Part shown: piece after piece, positions 14,012 through 21,411 of the stretch
How positions within the stretch are numbered: position 1 is the first letter of the stretch
Layout of the letters: each line of letters starts with the position of its first letter
Assembly (NCBI GenBank): GCA_020848615.1
Contig: JADLHW010000154.1
Location: 1 to 32,126, forward strand
Source: Thermoleophilia bacterium
Lineage (GTDB): Bacteria > Actinomycetota > Thermoleophilia > Miltoncostaeales > Miltoncostaeaceae
Reading direction: 5' to 3'
Length of the DNA stretch: 32,126 nucleotides
Notes under the pieces: model-generated
The model's input: the letters and a program-made list of their open reading frames with translations, nothing else
What the model was told of the DNA's origin: nothing
Databases searched by the model: none
Made by a program: the position numbers and the translations under genes

Positions 14012-15040
14012 CTACCTCACTCTCTCGGCCGCGAACCGCGGCAGGACCTCGCTCGCGAAGCGCTCGACCTGGCCGAACTGGTCGATCGCCCCGAAGCGGC
14101 AGACGAAGTGGTCGACCCCGGCCTCGGCGAACCTCCGGAGCCACTCGGTGATCTGGTCCGGCGTGCCCACCGGCCCCCAGTTGCCCAGGTCCATGGCCTG
14201 GGACAGCTCGGGGTAGTACTTGCCGATGTACTCGCCGAAGGCGGCGCGGGCCTCGTCCTCCGAGTCGCCCACGTTCATGGTCACCTGGTAACAGATCTTC
14301 AGCCGGTCGAAGTCGGCGCCCTCGTCGTCGGCCACCCTGCGGATCCAGGCGAGCTGCTCCTCGAGCTCCTCGGGGTGCTCCGCCCGGCAGCAGGTCATCC
14401 AGCCGTCGCCGTAGCGCACGATGCGACGACACGCGGCGATGATCCGCCGCTCCATGGTCTCCTGGGACGCCTTGCCCACGAGGCGCGGATTGGAGACCAC
14501 CCAGATCGGCGGGGGGCTCTGCACCGGCATCAGCGGGCCGAGCTCGGTGCCGGAGTAGAACGCCACGTCGTCGTAGGTGAAGTGCTCGCCCTGGAGGTTC
14601 ACCTTCCCGGTGGTCCAGAGCTGGCGGATGGCGTCCAGGCCCTCCTCGAAGATCGCCGTGCGCTTCGTGAAGTCCCAGCCGAGGGCCGCGAACTCGCGCC
14701 GCACGCCCTCCTCGGGGTTCCCGGCGCCGGTGCCGAGGATCGTCCGCCCGTTGGAGAGGTGGTCGAGGGTCGCCCACTCCAGCGCCAGGTACAGGGGGTT
14801 GCGGGTGGAGGACACCATGCAGGAGGTCCCCAGGCGCACCCGCTCGGTGCGCTGGGAGATCGCCGACAGCAGGGAGATGGGCTCGTACCGCGGCTTGGAG
14901 AACAGGCTGTCGCCCACCCACACCGAGTCGAAGCCCAGCTGCTCGGCCCGCTCCGCGAGGGACAGGAGCATGGGCAGGTCGTACTCCGGGGCGATCAGCG
15001 GCTCCCGGTTGTTGAGGTTCACCCCGAATTCCAGACTCAT
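14012..15040 (-). CDS. LLM-class (luciferase-like) flavin-dependent oxidoreductase
   Basis: A 342-residue TIM-barrel flavoenzyme of the bacterial luciferase/F420 superfamily. Hallmarks are LAERAEQLGFDSVWVGDS near the start, then RVRLGTSCMVSSTRNPLYLALEWATLDHLSNGR, GTGAGNPEE, and a C-terminal VGTPDQITEWLRRFAEAGVDHFVCRF. Members use FMNH2 or F420; the former include ring-opening monooxygenases such as RutA for pyrimidines and a pyridine-opening enzyme known from Arthrobacter. A four-residue signature separating FMN from F420 users cannot be read by eye. ATG 15040 overlaps the regulator stop (ATGA), so it is the first enzyme gene of the leftward operon. It could hydroxylate or cleave a B6-derived pyridine, or carry out the otherwise unassigned 4-pyridoxate oxidation. 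Its substrate is inferred only. Confidence 0.88.
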   Translation of the reverse strand: MSLEFGVNLNNREPLIAPEYDLPMLLSLAERAEQLGFDSVWVGDSLFSKPRYEPISLLSAISQRTERVRLGTSCMVSSTRNPLYLALEWATLDHLSNGRTILGTGAGNPEEGVRREFAALGWDFTKRTAIFEEGLDAIRQLWTTGKVNLQGEHFTYDDVAFYSGTELGPLMPVQSPPPIWVVSNPRLVGKASQETMERRIIAACRRIVRYGDGWMTCCRAEHPEELEEQLAWIRRVADDEGADFDRLKICYQVTMNVGDSEDEARAAFGEYIGKYYPELSQAMDLGNWGPVGTPDQITEWLRRFAEAGVDHFVCRFGAIDQFGQVERFASEVLPRFAAERVR

Positions 15041-15732
15041 CGCTTGAGCACGACCTCCTCGTGGCTCGCGGCCTCGAGCGTTCGCTGTGGCACGCGGATG
15101 TGGTTTCTCAGCAGCCGTTCGGCCCGGCCGGCGTCGCGGGCGCGGCATGCGCGGGCGATCGCCCGGTGCTCGGCCACCGACCGGCGCACCGTGCCCCGGA
15201 GGGCGACGGAGCGCATCTGGTAGCGGCCCATGTGGCCGATGAGCTGCCGGTACATGTCCTGGAGCGTCGTGTTCCGCGACACGTCGACGAACAGCTGGTG
15301 GAACGAGCTGTTCAGGACGAAGAAGCCGTCGATGTCATCGCGCCCGAGGGCCAGGACCTGGCGGTCGACGATGGCGTCGATGCGGTCGACGTCGTCGTCG
15401 GTGAGGTTGGGGACCGCCAGCCGGATGGCCAGCGTCTCCAGGGCCTCCCGGACCTGGTAGGCCTGCATGAACTCCTCGTGGGTGAGCGCCGAGACCACGG
15501 CGCCCCTGCGGGGCCGCACCGTGACCAGGCCCTCGGCGGCGAGCCGCCCCAGGGCCTCGCGGATGGGCCCGCGGCTCACGCCCAGCGACGCGGCGAGGGG
15601 GACCTCCGACAGCACCGTCCCGGGGGGGAGGGTGTTGTCGAGGATCTGCTCGCGCAGGTGCGTGTAGACCCGCTCCCACAGCGTGACGTTCTCGACGGGA
15701 GCGAGCGCGGCCGTATCCCTGCGGGCGGCCAT
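15037..15732 (-). CDS. GntR family regulator, FadR/FCD subgroup
   Basis: A 231-residue DNA-binding regulator. Residues about 17-80 are the GntR winged helix (LWERVYTHLREQILDNTLPPG, then LAASLGVSRGPIREALGRLAAEGL and VRPRRGAVV). Residues about 88-222 form the all-helical FCD effector domain, with the metal-site histidines visible in SSFHQLF, AEHRAI and RNHIRV. FCD regulators usually repress catabolic operons until a carboxylate effector and metal bind, and they recognise short TTGT/ACAA-type palindromes. Such a site lies at 15809-15821 in the divergent promoter. It is therefore the likely local repressor of both B6 operons, perhaps responding to a pyridine carboxylate such as 4-pyridoxate. The ribosome-binding site is weak. 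The ligand is inferred. Confidence 0.9.
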   Translation of the reverse strand: MAARRDTAALAPVENVTLWERVYTHLREQILDNTLPPGTVLSEVPLAASLGVSRGPIREALGRLAAEGLVTVRPRRGAVVSALTHEEFMQAYQVREALETLAIRLAVPNLTDDDVDRIDAIVDRQVLALGRDDIDGFFVLNSSFHQLFVDVSRNTTLQDMYRQLIGHMGRYQMRSVALRGTVRRSVAEHRAIARACRARDAGRAERLLRNHIRVPQRTLEAASHEEVVLKR

Positions 15733-15766
15733 CAGGAAGCGGATTCCGTGTTTGGCCGCCGAGCCA

Positions 15767-15821
15767 TTGACTCGTGCTTCATGCCTGGGATAAGAACTCG
15801 TCGAATGTCTGTTGTCAACAG
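15767..15821. promoter_or_regulatory. Overlapping divergent promoters with a GntR-type palindromic operator
   Basis: Leftward promoter: TTGACA at 15818-15813, a 17-base spacer, and TCTTAT at 15795-15790, giving a start near 15783, about 50 bases before the regulator ATG. Rightward promoter: TTGACT at 15767-15772, a 16-base spacer and GATAAG at 15789-15794, with a start near 15801. The two -10 boxes occupy the same bases on opposite strands. The 13-base palindrome CTGTTGTCAACAG (15809-15821) contains the leftward -35 and lies just past the rightward start, so one bound GntR/FCD dimer could block both promoters. The boxes are seen directly; their use is inferred. Confidence 0.7.
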
Positions 15822-15938
15822 TTGGCGATGGACTCCCGCGACACCCCGTCAGGGGCCCCCGGGGGCCGTCCCAACGACCGAACCGCCGCCGGGGGCACGA
15901 GCCCGGATCGCGATCCGCAGAAAGGACTAGGGGGGAAA

Positions 15939-17012
15939 TTGAGACGTTCCTTCAAGCACGCGGCGCTCGCCGTGATCGTCGCGGGGGCAGTGGCCCTCAC
16001 CGGCTGTGGCAGTGACAGCGGCAGCGGTGACGACACCAGCGGAGGCTCGACCAGCGCTCCGGCGGTCTCGATCGCCAAGATCGGCATCGCCGCGCCCGAG
16101 AAGGGCAACGACTACGGCTGGAACCAGCAGGGCGTCGACGGCGCGAAGGCCGCCGCGGCGAACCTGGGGGCCGAGATCGAGGTGGCCGACGGCGTCGGCT
16201 ACGACAACGTGGAGCCGGTGCTCCGGCGCCTCGCCCAGCAGGACAGCAAGCTCATCATCGCCCAGGCCTCCGGGTACAACACGGTGGCCCCGAAGGTCGC
16301 GGCCCAGTTCAAGGTGCCGACCCTCGTCTACGACTCGCCGTCGGCCACCAAGGCCGGCGAGGTCGCCGACGTGGAGACCTCCAGCCAGCAGGGCGCGTAC
16401 CTCGCCGGCATCCTCGCGGCGAAGACCACCAAGACCGGCACGCTCGGCATCGTGGTCTCCGCGGCCGACACGAACTGGTTCAAGATGGCCGGCGGCTTCG
16501 CGGCCGGCGCGAAGAGCGTCAAGGCGGACGTGAAGTTCAAGATGGCCCAGGTCGGCCAGGCCGCGTACGCGGACTCCGCCGGCGGCAAGCGCGTGACCGC
16601 CCAGGTCATCGCGGCCGGCGCCGACATCGTGTTCGGCATGGGTGACGGCGCGTCCTTCGGGATGCTGCAGGCCGTCGAGACCGCGAAGGCCCCCGCGGGA
16701 GCCGACAAGGTCTACTTCATCGACGTGATCGGCGACAAGTCGCCCATCGACAAGAAGGACGTCCTGCTGTCCTCGGTCCTGTGGGACTTCACGAAGGTGT
16801 TCGAGCAGGCCGCCGCGGACATCGGCGCCGGCACGTTCGGCAGCACCGGCTACGAGATCAACGTCACGAACGGGATCTCGCTGCTGAAGACCGATCTGGC
16901 CCCCGAGGACGTGTGGGCCGAGGTCGACGACGCCCAGGCGAAGATCGCCTCGGGCGAGATCGAGGTCCCGCTGACGCCGGACCAGGCCGCCGTCGACGCG
17001 CTGATCAAGTAA
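15939..17012 (+). CDS. BMP-family ABC transporter substrate-binding lipoprotein
   Basis: A 357-residue lipoprotein beginning at TTG 15939 (LRRSFKH), with GGGGGG just upstream as ribosome-binding site. The signal peptide ends in the lipobox ALTGC with C23, followed by a Ser/Gly/Asp linker. The mature part has the BMP/PnrA pattern: IGIAAPEKGNDYGWNQQGVDGAK near the start, then DNVEPVLRRLAQQDSKLIIAQASGY, the VADVETSSQQGAYLAGILAA hinge segment, and IVFGMGDGASFGMLQA. BMP proteins bind nucleosides, and in spirochetes riboflavin. An in-frame ATG at 15828 would add 37 residues lacking signal character, so I rejected it. As the first gene of the divergent B6 operon it probably binds a B6 vitamer, an inference from context. 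A hairpin follows the stop. Confidence 0.9.
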   Translation: MRRSFKHAALAVIVAGAVALTGCGSDSGSGDDTSGGSTSAPAVSIAKIGIAAPEKGNDYGWNQQGVDGAKAAAANLGAEIEVADGVGYDNVEPVLRRLAQQDSKLIIAQASGYNTVAPKVAAQFKVPTLVYDSPSATKAGEVADVETSSQQGAYLAGILAAKTTKTGTLGIVVSAADTNWFKMAGGFAAGAKSVKADVKFKMAQVGQAAYADSAGGKRVTAQVIAAGADIVFGMGDGASFGMLQAVETAKAPAGADKVYFIDVIGDKSPIDKKDVLLSSVLWDFTKVFEQAAADIGAGTFGSTGYEINVTNGISLLKTDLAPEDVWAEVDDAQAKIASGEIEVPLTPDQAAVDALIK

Positions 17013-17021
17013 CCCCCGACC

Positions 17022-17049
17022 GGGCGGCGGCGTGACGGCGCCGCCGCCC
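17022..17049 (+). terminator. Strong intercistronic hairpin between binding-protein and ATPase genes
   Basis: An 11-base perfect GC stem (GGGCGGCGGCG / CGCCGCCGCCC) with a 6-base loop TGACGG starts 10 bases past the lipoprotein stop. There is no T-tract. Position and strength suit an attenuator or 3-prime stability element that keeps the binding protein in excess over the ATPase and permeases, as often found in ABC operons. Confidence 0.55.
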
Positions 17050-17068
17050 GCGCATCCTCTGGAGTGAG

Positions 17069-18682
17069 TTGACCGGCACCACCGACACCGCAGGCCACGA
17101 CGCGGCCGCCGCTCCGGCGGCCGTCGAGTTGCGCGGCATCACCAAGGCATTCCCGGGCGTCCTCGCCAACGATCACATCGACCTGGCGCTGCGCCCCGGC
17201 GAGGTCCACTGCCTGCTCGGCGAGAACGGGGCGGGCAAGTCGACGCTCATGAGCATCCTGTCGGGCATGGTCCAGCCCGACGAGGGCGACATCCTCATGG
17301 ACGGCGCGCCCGTCCGCATCGACTCGCCCAAGCGGGCGATCGAGATGGGCATCGGCATGGTCTACCAGCACACCACGCTGGTCCCCACGCTGTCCGTCCT
17401 CGACAACCTCATGATGGGCAGCTCCCGCGCGTTCCGCCTGGACGAGGCCGGCTCGCGCGAGCGCCTCGCCGAGGTGGCGGCCATGCTGGGGGTGGACGTC
17501 GACCCCGACGCCGAGACCCAGTCGCTGGCCCTCGGCCAGCAGCAGCAGGTCGAGATCATCAAGGCGCTGTGGCGCGGGTCGAAGGTGCTGATCCTCGACG
17601 AGCCCACCTCGATGCTCACCCCGCAGGGCGTGGTGGAGCTCGCCAAGGCCGTCGAGCGCCTGAAGGGCCACGGCCTGGGCGTCGTGCTCATCACCCACAA
17701 GCTCCACGAGGCCACATCCATGGGCGACCGCGTGACGGTCCTCAAGCAGGGCCGCGTGGTGGGGCGCCTCGCCCCGCATGAGCTCGCGGGACGCTCCCAC
17801 CAGGAGCTGCAGGACGTGATCGTCGGGATGATGTTCGGCGAGCAGGTGGCACCCGCCCCCGAGCTGGTTGAGCTGCAGGAGCACGTGGAGCCCGCGCGGG
17901 CCCGGCGCGACCTGCCCGAGGAGCCGCTGCTCACGGTGGACGCCCTGGAGGTGGGCGCCAAGGGCGGCGAGATGGGCCTGCGCGGCGTGAGCCTCGCGGT
18001 GCGGCCGGGGGAGATCCTCGGCATCGCCGGCGTGGACGGCAACGGTCAGCGCGAGCTCGCCGAGGCCATCGCCGGCCAGCGGCCCGCGACGGCTGGCGAC
18101 ATCCGCTTCCGGGGCGTGTCGATCGCCCGCCTGTCGGTGTGGCAGCGCGAGCGCCTGGGCCTGCGGTACGTCAGCGACGACCGCATGGGAGAGGGCACCG
18201 TGGCCGCGCTGCCCGTGGGCCTCAACCTCGTGCTGAAGCGCATCGGCCAGGCGCCGTTCTGGCGCCGCGGCAGCATCCGGCACGCCGAGGTGGAGCGCAA
18301 CGCCCGCGAGAAGATCGCCGAGTTCGCGATCCGCACGCCGGGCTCCGGCACGCGGGTCGGGACGCTCTCCGGCGGGAACATCCAGAAGGTCGTCCTCGCG
18401 CGGGAGCTCTCGAACGACCCGAAGCTGGTGGTCTACAACAAGCCCACCTACGGGCTGGACATCGTCACGACCCGCATGGTCCGCGAACGCATCGAGGCGC
18501 TCGCGGCGGAGGGGGTGAGCGCCCTGGTCATCTCCACGGACCTGGACGAGCTGGTGGCGCTGTGCGACCGGATCGCGGTGATCAGCCGCGGCCGCATCGC
18601 CGGCGTCATCGAGAACGGGGCGGGCGCGGAGCAGCGCGTGGGAGAGCTGATGGTCGGCGGGCACGCGGAGGTCGTCCGATGA
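17069..18682 (+). CDS. ABC transporter ATPase, duplicated domains (BMP/simple-sugar type)
   Basis: A 537-residue fused double ATPase of the BMP/nucleoside and sugar importer class. The first domain has Walker A GENGAGKST (51-59), signature LALGQQQQVE (about 153) and Walker B VLILDEPTS (about 173-181). The second half begins at about residue 285, has a degenerate Walker A (GVDGNGQRE), an intact LSGGNIQKV (about 434) and a weakened Walker B reading LVVYNKPTYGLD, where the usual catalytic Glu is Lys. One functional and one degenerate ATP site is normal for this class. Start TTG 17069 follows GGAG at 17061-17064. The stop overlaps the permease ATG (ATGA). It powers uptake by the adjacent permeases. 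Confidence 0.93.
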   Translation: MTGTTDTAGHDAAAAPAAVELRGITKAFPGVLANDHIDLALRPGEVHCLLGENGAGKSTLMSILSGMVQPDEGDILMDGAPVRIDSPKRAIEMGIGMVYQHTTLVPTLSVLDNLMMGSSRAFRLDEAGSRERLAEVAAMLGVDVDPDAETQSLALGQQQQVEIIKALWRGSKVLILDEPTSMLTPQGVVELAKAVERLKGHGLGVVLITHKLHEATSMGDRVTVLKQGRVVGRLAPHELAGRSHQELQDVIVGMMFGEQVAPAPELVELQEHVEPARARRDLPEEPLLTVDALEVGAKGGEMGLRGVSLAVRPGEILGIAGVDGNGQRELAEAIAGQRPATAGDIRFRGVSIARLSVWQRERLGLRYVSDDRMGEGTVAALPVGLNLVLKRIGQAPFWRRGSIRHAEVERNAREKIAEFAIRTPGSGTRVGTLSGGNIQKVVLARELSNDPKLVVYNKPTYGLDIVTTRMVRERIEALAAEGVSALVISTDLDELVALCDRIAVISRGRIAGVIENGAGAEQRVGELMVGGHAEVVR

Positions 18683-19812
18683 GCAGCGACGCGACGGCCC
18701 CCGCCACCGCCGCCCAGGCGCCGCCCGGCCCCGCGGAGACCGCGCCGCCCGCGGCCATCGGCCGCATGGCCGAGATCGTGGTGCGCTCGCTGGTGCCCGT
18801 GCTGCTGGCCCTGGTGGCCGGCGGGCTGGTGCTGCTCGCGCTCGGCGCGAACCCCATCCAGTTCTACGCGGACGTGTGGTCCGGCGGCATGGACTTCGGC
18901 GCCTGGCAGGACACGGTCATGCGCATGGCCCCGCTCGCGCTCATCGCCTGCGGCCTCATCTACGTGTTCAAGGCGGGCATCTGGAACCTGGGGATCGACG
19001 GCCAGTTCCTGCTGGCCGGCGGGGTCATCGCCGGCCTCGCGCCCGAGCTGTACGGCAACATGCCCGACGCCCTGATGTTCCTGATCCTGTTCATCGTGGC
19101 GGGCGTCGTGGCCTCGGTGTGGACGATCGTCCCGGCCCTCCTGCGCGCCCACTACGGCGTGAACGAGATCATCACCTCGCTGATGACGAGCTTCATCGGC
19201 ATCAACCTCGCGAACATCCTCATCAAGGGCCCGTTCCAGGACACCGCCTCGAACGTGCCGCAGACCGAGGCCATCCCGTTCACCAACCTGCTGCCCACCA
19301 TCCCGGGCACGCGCATCCACGTGGGCGTCATCGTGGCCGCGGTGCTGGCGATCGCCACGTGGTACGCGATGTCGCGGACCTCGTTCGGGCTGCGGCTCGC
19401 CATCCTGGGCGCCAACGCCCGGGCGGCCGCGCACGTGGGCATCTCGGTGCCGCGGCTCATCCTGGTGGCGTTCATGACCAGCGGCGCCTTCATCGGCCTG
19501 GCCGCCGCCGCGGAGATCATGGGCATCTGGGGCTACGTGCGGGCCGACTGGAACCCGGCGTTCGGGTTGCTGGTGGTTCCGCTGGTGTTCCTCGCCCGGT
19601 TCAACGCGCTCGCCACGATCCCGTTCGTGGCGGCGCTCGCCCTCATGACGATCGGCGGCGACCTCGCCACGCAGAACGCGGGCGTCTCGAACGAGTTCAC
19701 GCTCCTGCTGGTGGGCCTGGTCCTGCTGTTCATGGGGGTCACCGAGCTGCTCGGGCGGCGCCGGAGCCTCGGGCAGAGCTACCTGCAGGGCATCAAGCGG
19801 CGGAAGGGCTGA
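18679..19812 (+). CDS. ABC transporter permease 1 (BMP-type importer)
   Basis: A 377-residue membrane protein of the branched-chain/BMP permease family (YufP-like). A Pro/Ala-rich cytosolic lead of about 30 residues is followed by about nine to ten helices. Typical segments are RMAPLALIACGLIYVFKAGIWNLGIDGQFLLAGG (the GxxNLGxDG-Q coupling/loop signature of this family), ALLRAHYGVNEIITSLMTSFI, and TSFGLRLAILGANARAAAHVGIS, the cytosolic EAA-like loop contacting the ATPase. The ATG overlaps the ATPase stop by 4 bases. It pairs with the next permease to form the channel. Substrate is set by the binding protein, proposed here to be a B6 vitamer. Confidence 0.93.
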   Translation: MSSDATAPATAAQAPPGPAETAPPAAIGRMAEIVVRSLVPVLLALVAGGLVLLALGANPIQFYADVWSGGMDFGAWQDTVMRMAPLALIACGLIYVFKAGIWNLGIDGQFLLAGGVIAGLAPELYGNMPDALMFLILFIVAGVVASVWTIVPALLRAHYGVNEIITSLMTSFIGINLANILIKGPFQDTASNVPQTEAIPFTNLLPTIPGTRIHVGVIVAAVLAIATWYAMSRTSFGLRLAILGANARAAAHVGISVPRLILVAFMTSGAFIGLAAAAEIMGIWGYVRADWNPAFGLLVVPLVFLARFNALATIPFVAALALMTIGGDLATQNAGVSNEFTLLLVGLVLLFMGVTELLGRRRSLGQSYLQGIKRRKG

Positions 19813-19813
19813 C

Positions 19814-20764
19814 GTGTCCGAGATCTTCACCACCGACGTCCTCACCGCGCTGCTGGCCGGCGGCATCCTCGCCGGGGTGCCGCTGCTGTTCGCCGCCCTG
19901 GGCGAGATGGTCGCCGAGCGCGCCGGCGTCCTGAACATCGGGCTCGAGGGCTACATGCTCATGGGCGCGTACGTGGGGTTCGTCACCGCCTACCACACCA
20001 ACACGTTCCTGGGCTTCCTGGGCGGCGCCGCCGCGGGGGCCGCCGTGAGCCTCATCATGGTGGTCCTGTGCATCCGCCTCGGCCTCGACCAGATCGTGGT
20101 GGGCATCGCCATCACGCTGGCCGCAGAGGGGGCGACGGCGCTCATCTTCGACTCCCAGTTCGCCGAGAGCCGGCCCACCCTGGGGGCGACCGAGCGCATC
20201 GACATCCCCGGGCTGTCGCAGATCCCGGTGGTGGGCGGCGGGGACACCAGCGACGGCAGCGTCTTCAGCCAGCCGCCCATCGTCTACATCGGCCTGGCCA
20301 TCGTGGTCGGCACGGCCTGGACCATGCGGCGCACCCACTGGGGCCTGAACATCCGCGCCGCGGGCGACAAGCCCAGCGCCCTGGACGCCGCCGGCGTGAG
20401 CGTGCTGGGCACCCGCACGTGGGCGACGCTGTTCTGCGGGGCGATGGCCGGCATGGGCGGCGCCTACCTGTCCATCACCGCCGCCGGCCTGTTCGAGGAC
20501 TTCATCACCCAGGGCCGCGGCTTCATCGCGATCGTCCTGGCGATGCTCGCCCGGGGGAAGGGCGCCTGGGTGCTCATCGGGGCCTTCGTGTTCGGGATCT
20601 CCCTGTCGATCTCGGACGCCCTGCAGATCGCGGGCGTCGACATCTCCACCGATCTGGTCTTCATGCTGCCGTTCGTCACGGTGATCGCCGTCCTGGTGGT
20701 CTTCGGGCGGCGGTCGTACCTGCCGGCGGCGCTCGCGCTGCCCTACGTCCGGGGTGCCCGCTGA
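19814..20764 (+). CDS. ABC transporter permease 2 (BMP-type importer)
   Basis: A 316-residue membrane protein (YufQ-like), the second half of the permease heterodimer. It has about nine helices. The family marker MVAERAGVLNIGLEGYMLMGAY lies near residues 35-56, and the coupling loop is THWGLNIRAAGDKPSALDAAGVSV. The C-terminus ends GRRSYLPAALALPYVRGAR, close to standard length. GTG 19814 is one base after the stop of permease 1, and its TGA shares a base with the SRPBCC gene ATG (TGATG), so transport and enzyme genes are one transcript. This coupling is the main ground for assigning the importer to the catabolic pathway. Confidence 0.93.
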   Translation: MSEIFTTDVLTALLAGGILAGVPLLFAALGEMVAERAGVLNIGLEGYMLMGAYVGFVTAYHTNTFLGFLGGAAAGAAVSLIMVVLCIRLGLDQIVVGIAITLAAEGATALIFDSQFAESRPTLGATERIDIPGLSQIPVVGGGDTSDGSVFSQPPIVYIGLAIVVGTAWTMRRTHWGLNIRAAGDKPSALDAAGVSVLGTRTWATLFCGAMAGMGGAYLSITAAGLFEDFITQGRGFIAIVLAMLARGKGAWVLIGAFVFGISLSISDALQIAGVDISTDLVFMLPFVTVIAVLVVFGRRSYLPAALALPYVRGAR

Positions 20765-21411
20765 TGCGCATCGACACCGACTTCTCGATCACCCGGCCGC
20801 CGGCCGAGACCTACGAGCTGCTGCTGCAGCTGGAGGACGTGACCCCGTGCTTCCCCGGCGCCGAGCTGGGCGCCGAGCGGCCCGACGGGTCGCGCGAGGT
20901 GCGGGTGACCGTGCGGCTGGGCCCCATGAAGCTCGCCTACGACGGGGACGTGCGCATCGCCGAGCGTGACGACGCCGCCCTGCGGGCCGTGCTCGCCGGG
21001 AACGCCCGGGAGGCGCGCGGCGCCGGGTCGGCGAGCGCCACCATCACCATGCGGGTGGAACCCGACGGGACGGGCTCGAAGGTGCTCGCCGAGGCGGAGG
21101 TGGATCTCACCGGCCGCGCCGCCCAGATGGGGAAGGGGATCGTGGAGGACGTCGCCCGCCGGCTGGTGGGCGACATGGCCTCCTGCCTGGAGACGCGGTT
21201 CGCCCAGGCGTCCGGGGCGGCGGTCCCGGCGAACGGCGCCCGACCCGCACCGGCGTCGCCGCCGCCGGCGGCCGCCCAGCCGCTCGACGGCGGGCGGCTG
21301 CTGGCCGGCATGGTGAAGGACCGTTTGCGCGACCCCAGGGTCGCGGCGGCCGCGGCGGCCGGGGGCCTGCTGCTGCTGCGGATGCTCGGCCGACTCCTGA
21401 GGAGGCGCTGA
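20764..21411 (+). CDS. CoxG-like SRPBCC protein with C-terminal membrane anchor
   Basis: A 215-residue protein. Residues 1-150 form a helix-grip SRPBCC domain of the CO-dehydrogenase subunit G type: FSITRPPAETYELLLQLEDVTPCFPGAEL at the start, RLGPMKLAYDGDV in the middle, and DLTGRAAQMGKGIVEDVARRLVGDM at its end. A Pro/Ala linker (about 158-178) leads to a hydrophobic Ala/Leu stretch and an arginine-rich end, LGRLLRRR, suited to membrane attachment. CoxG proteins recruit molybdenum hydroxylases to the cytoplasmic membrane, and such genes often accompany XDH-type enzymes. The FAD subunit of the hydroxylase is two genes downstream. The ATG shares one base with the permease stop, and its own stop shares one with the transaminase ATG. 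Confidence 0.85.
   Translation: MRIDTDFSITRPPAETYELLLQLEDVTPCFPGAELGAERPDGSREVRVTVRLGPMKLAYDGDVRIAERDDAALRAVLAGNAREARGAGSASATITMRVEPDGTGSKVLAEAEVDLTGRAAQMGKGIVEDVARRLVGDMASCLETRFAQASGAAVPANGARPAPASPPPAAAQPLDGGRLLAGMVKDRLRDPRVAAAAAAGGLLLLRMLGRLLRRR

Noticed and set aside
15774-15938. N-terminal extension of the BMP lipoprotein from upstream in-frame starts
   Set aside because: It would place about 37-55 non-hydrophobic residues before a clear lipoprotein signal peptide, and it overlaps the promoter and operator region.
16850-18664. 604-residue minus-strand frame opposite the ABC ATPase
   Set aside because: His/Arg/Leu-rich antisense shadow of a strongly supported ATPase gene.
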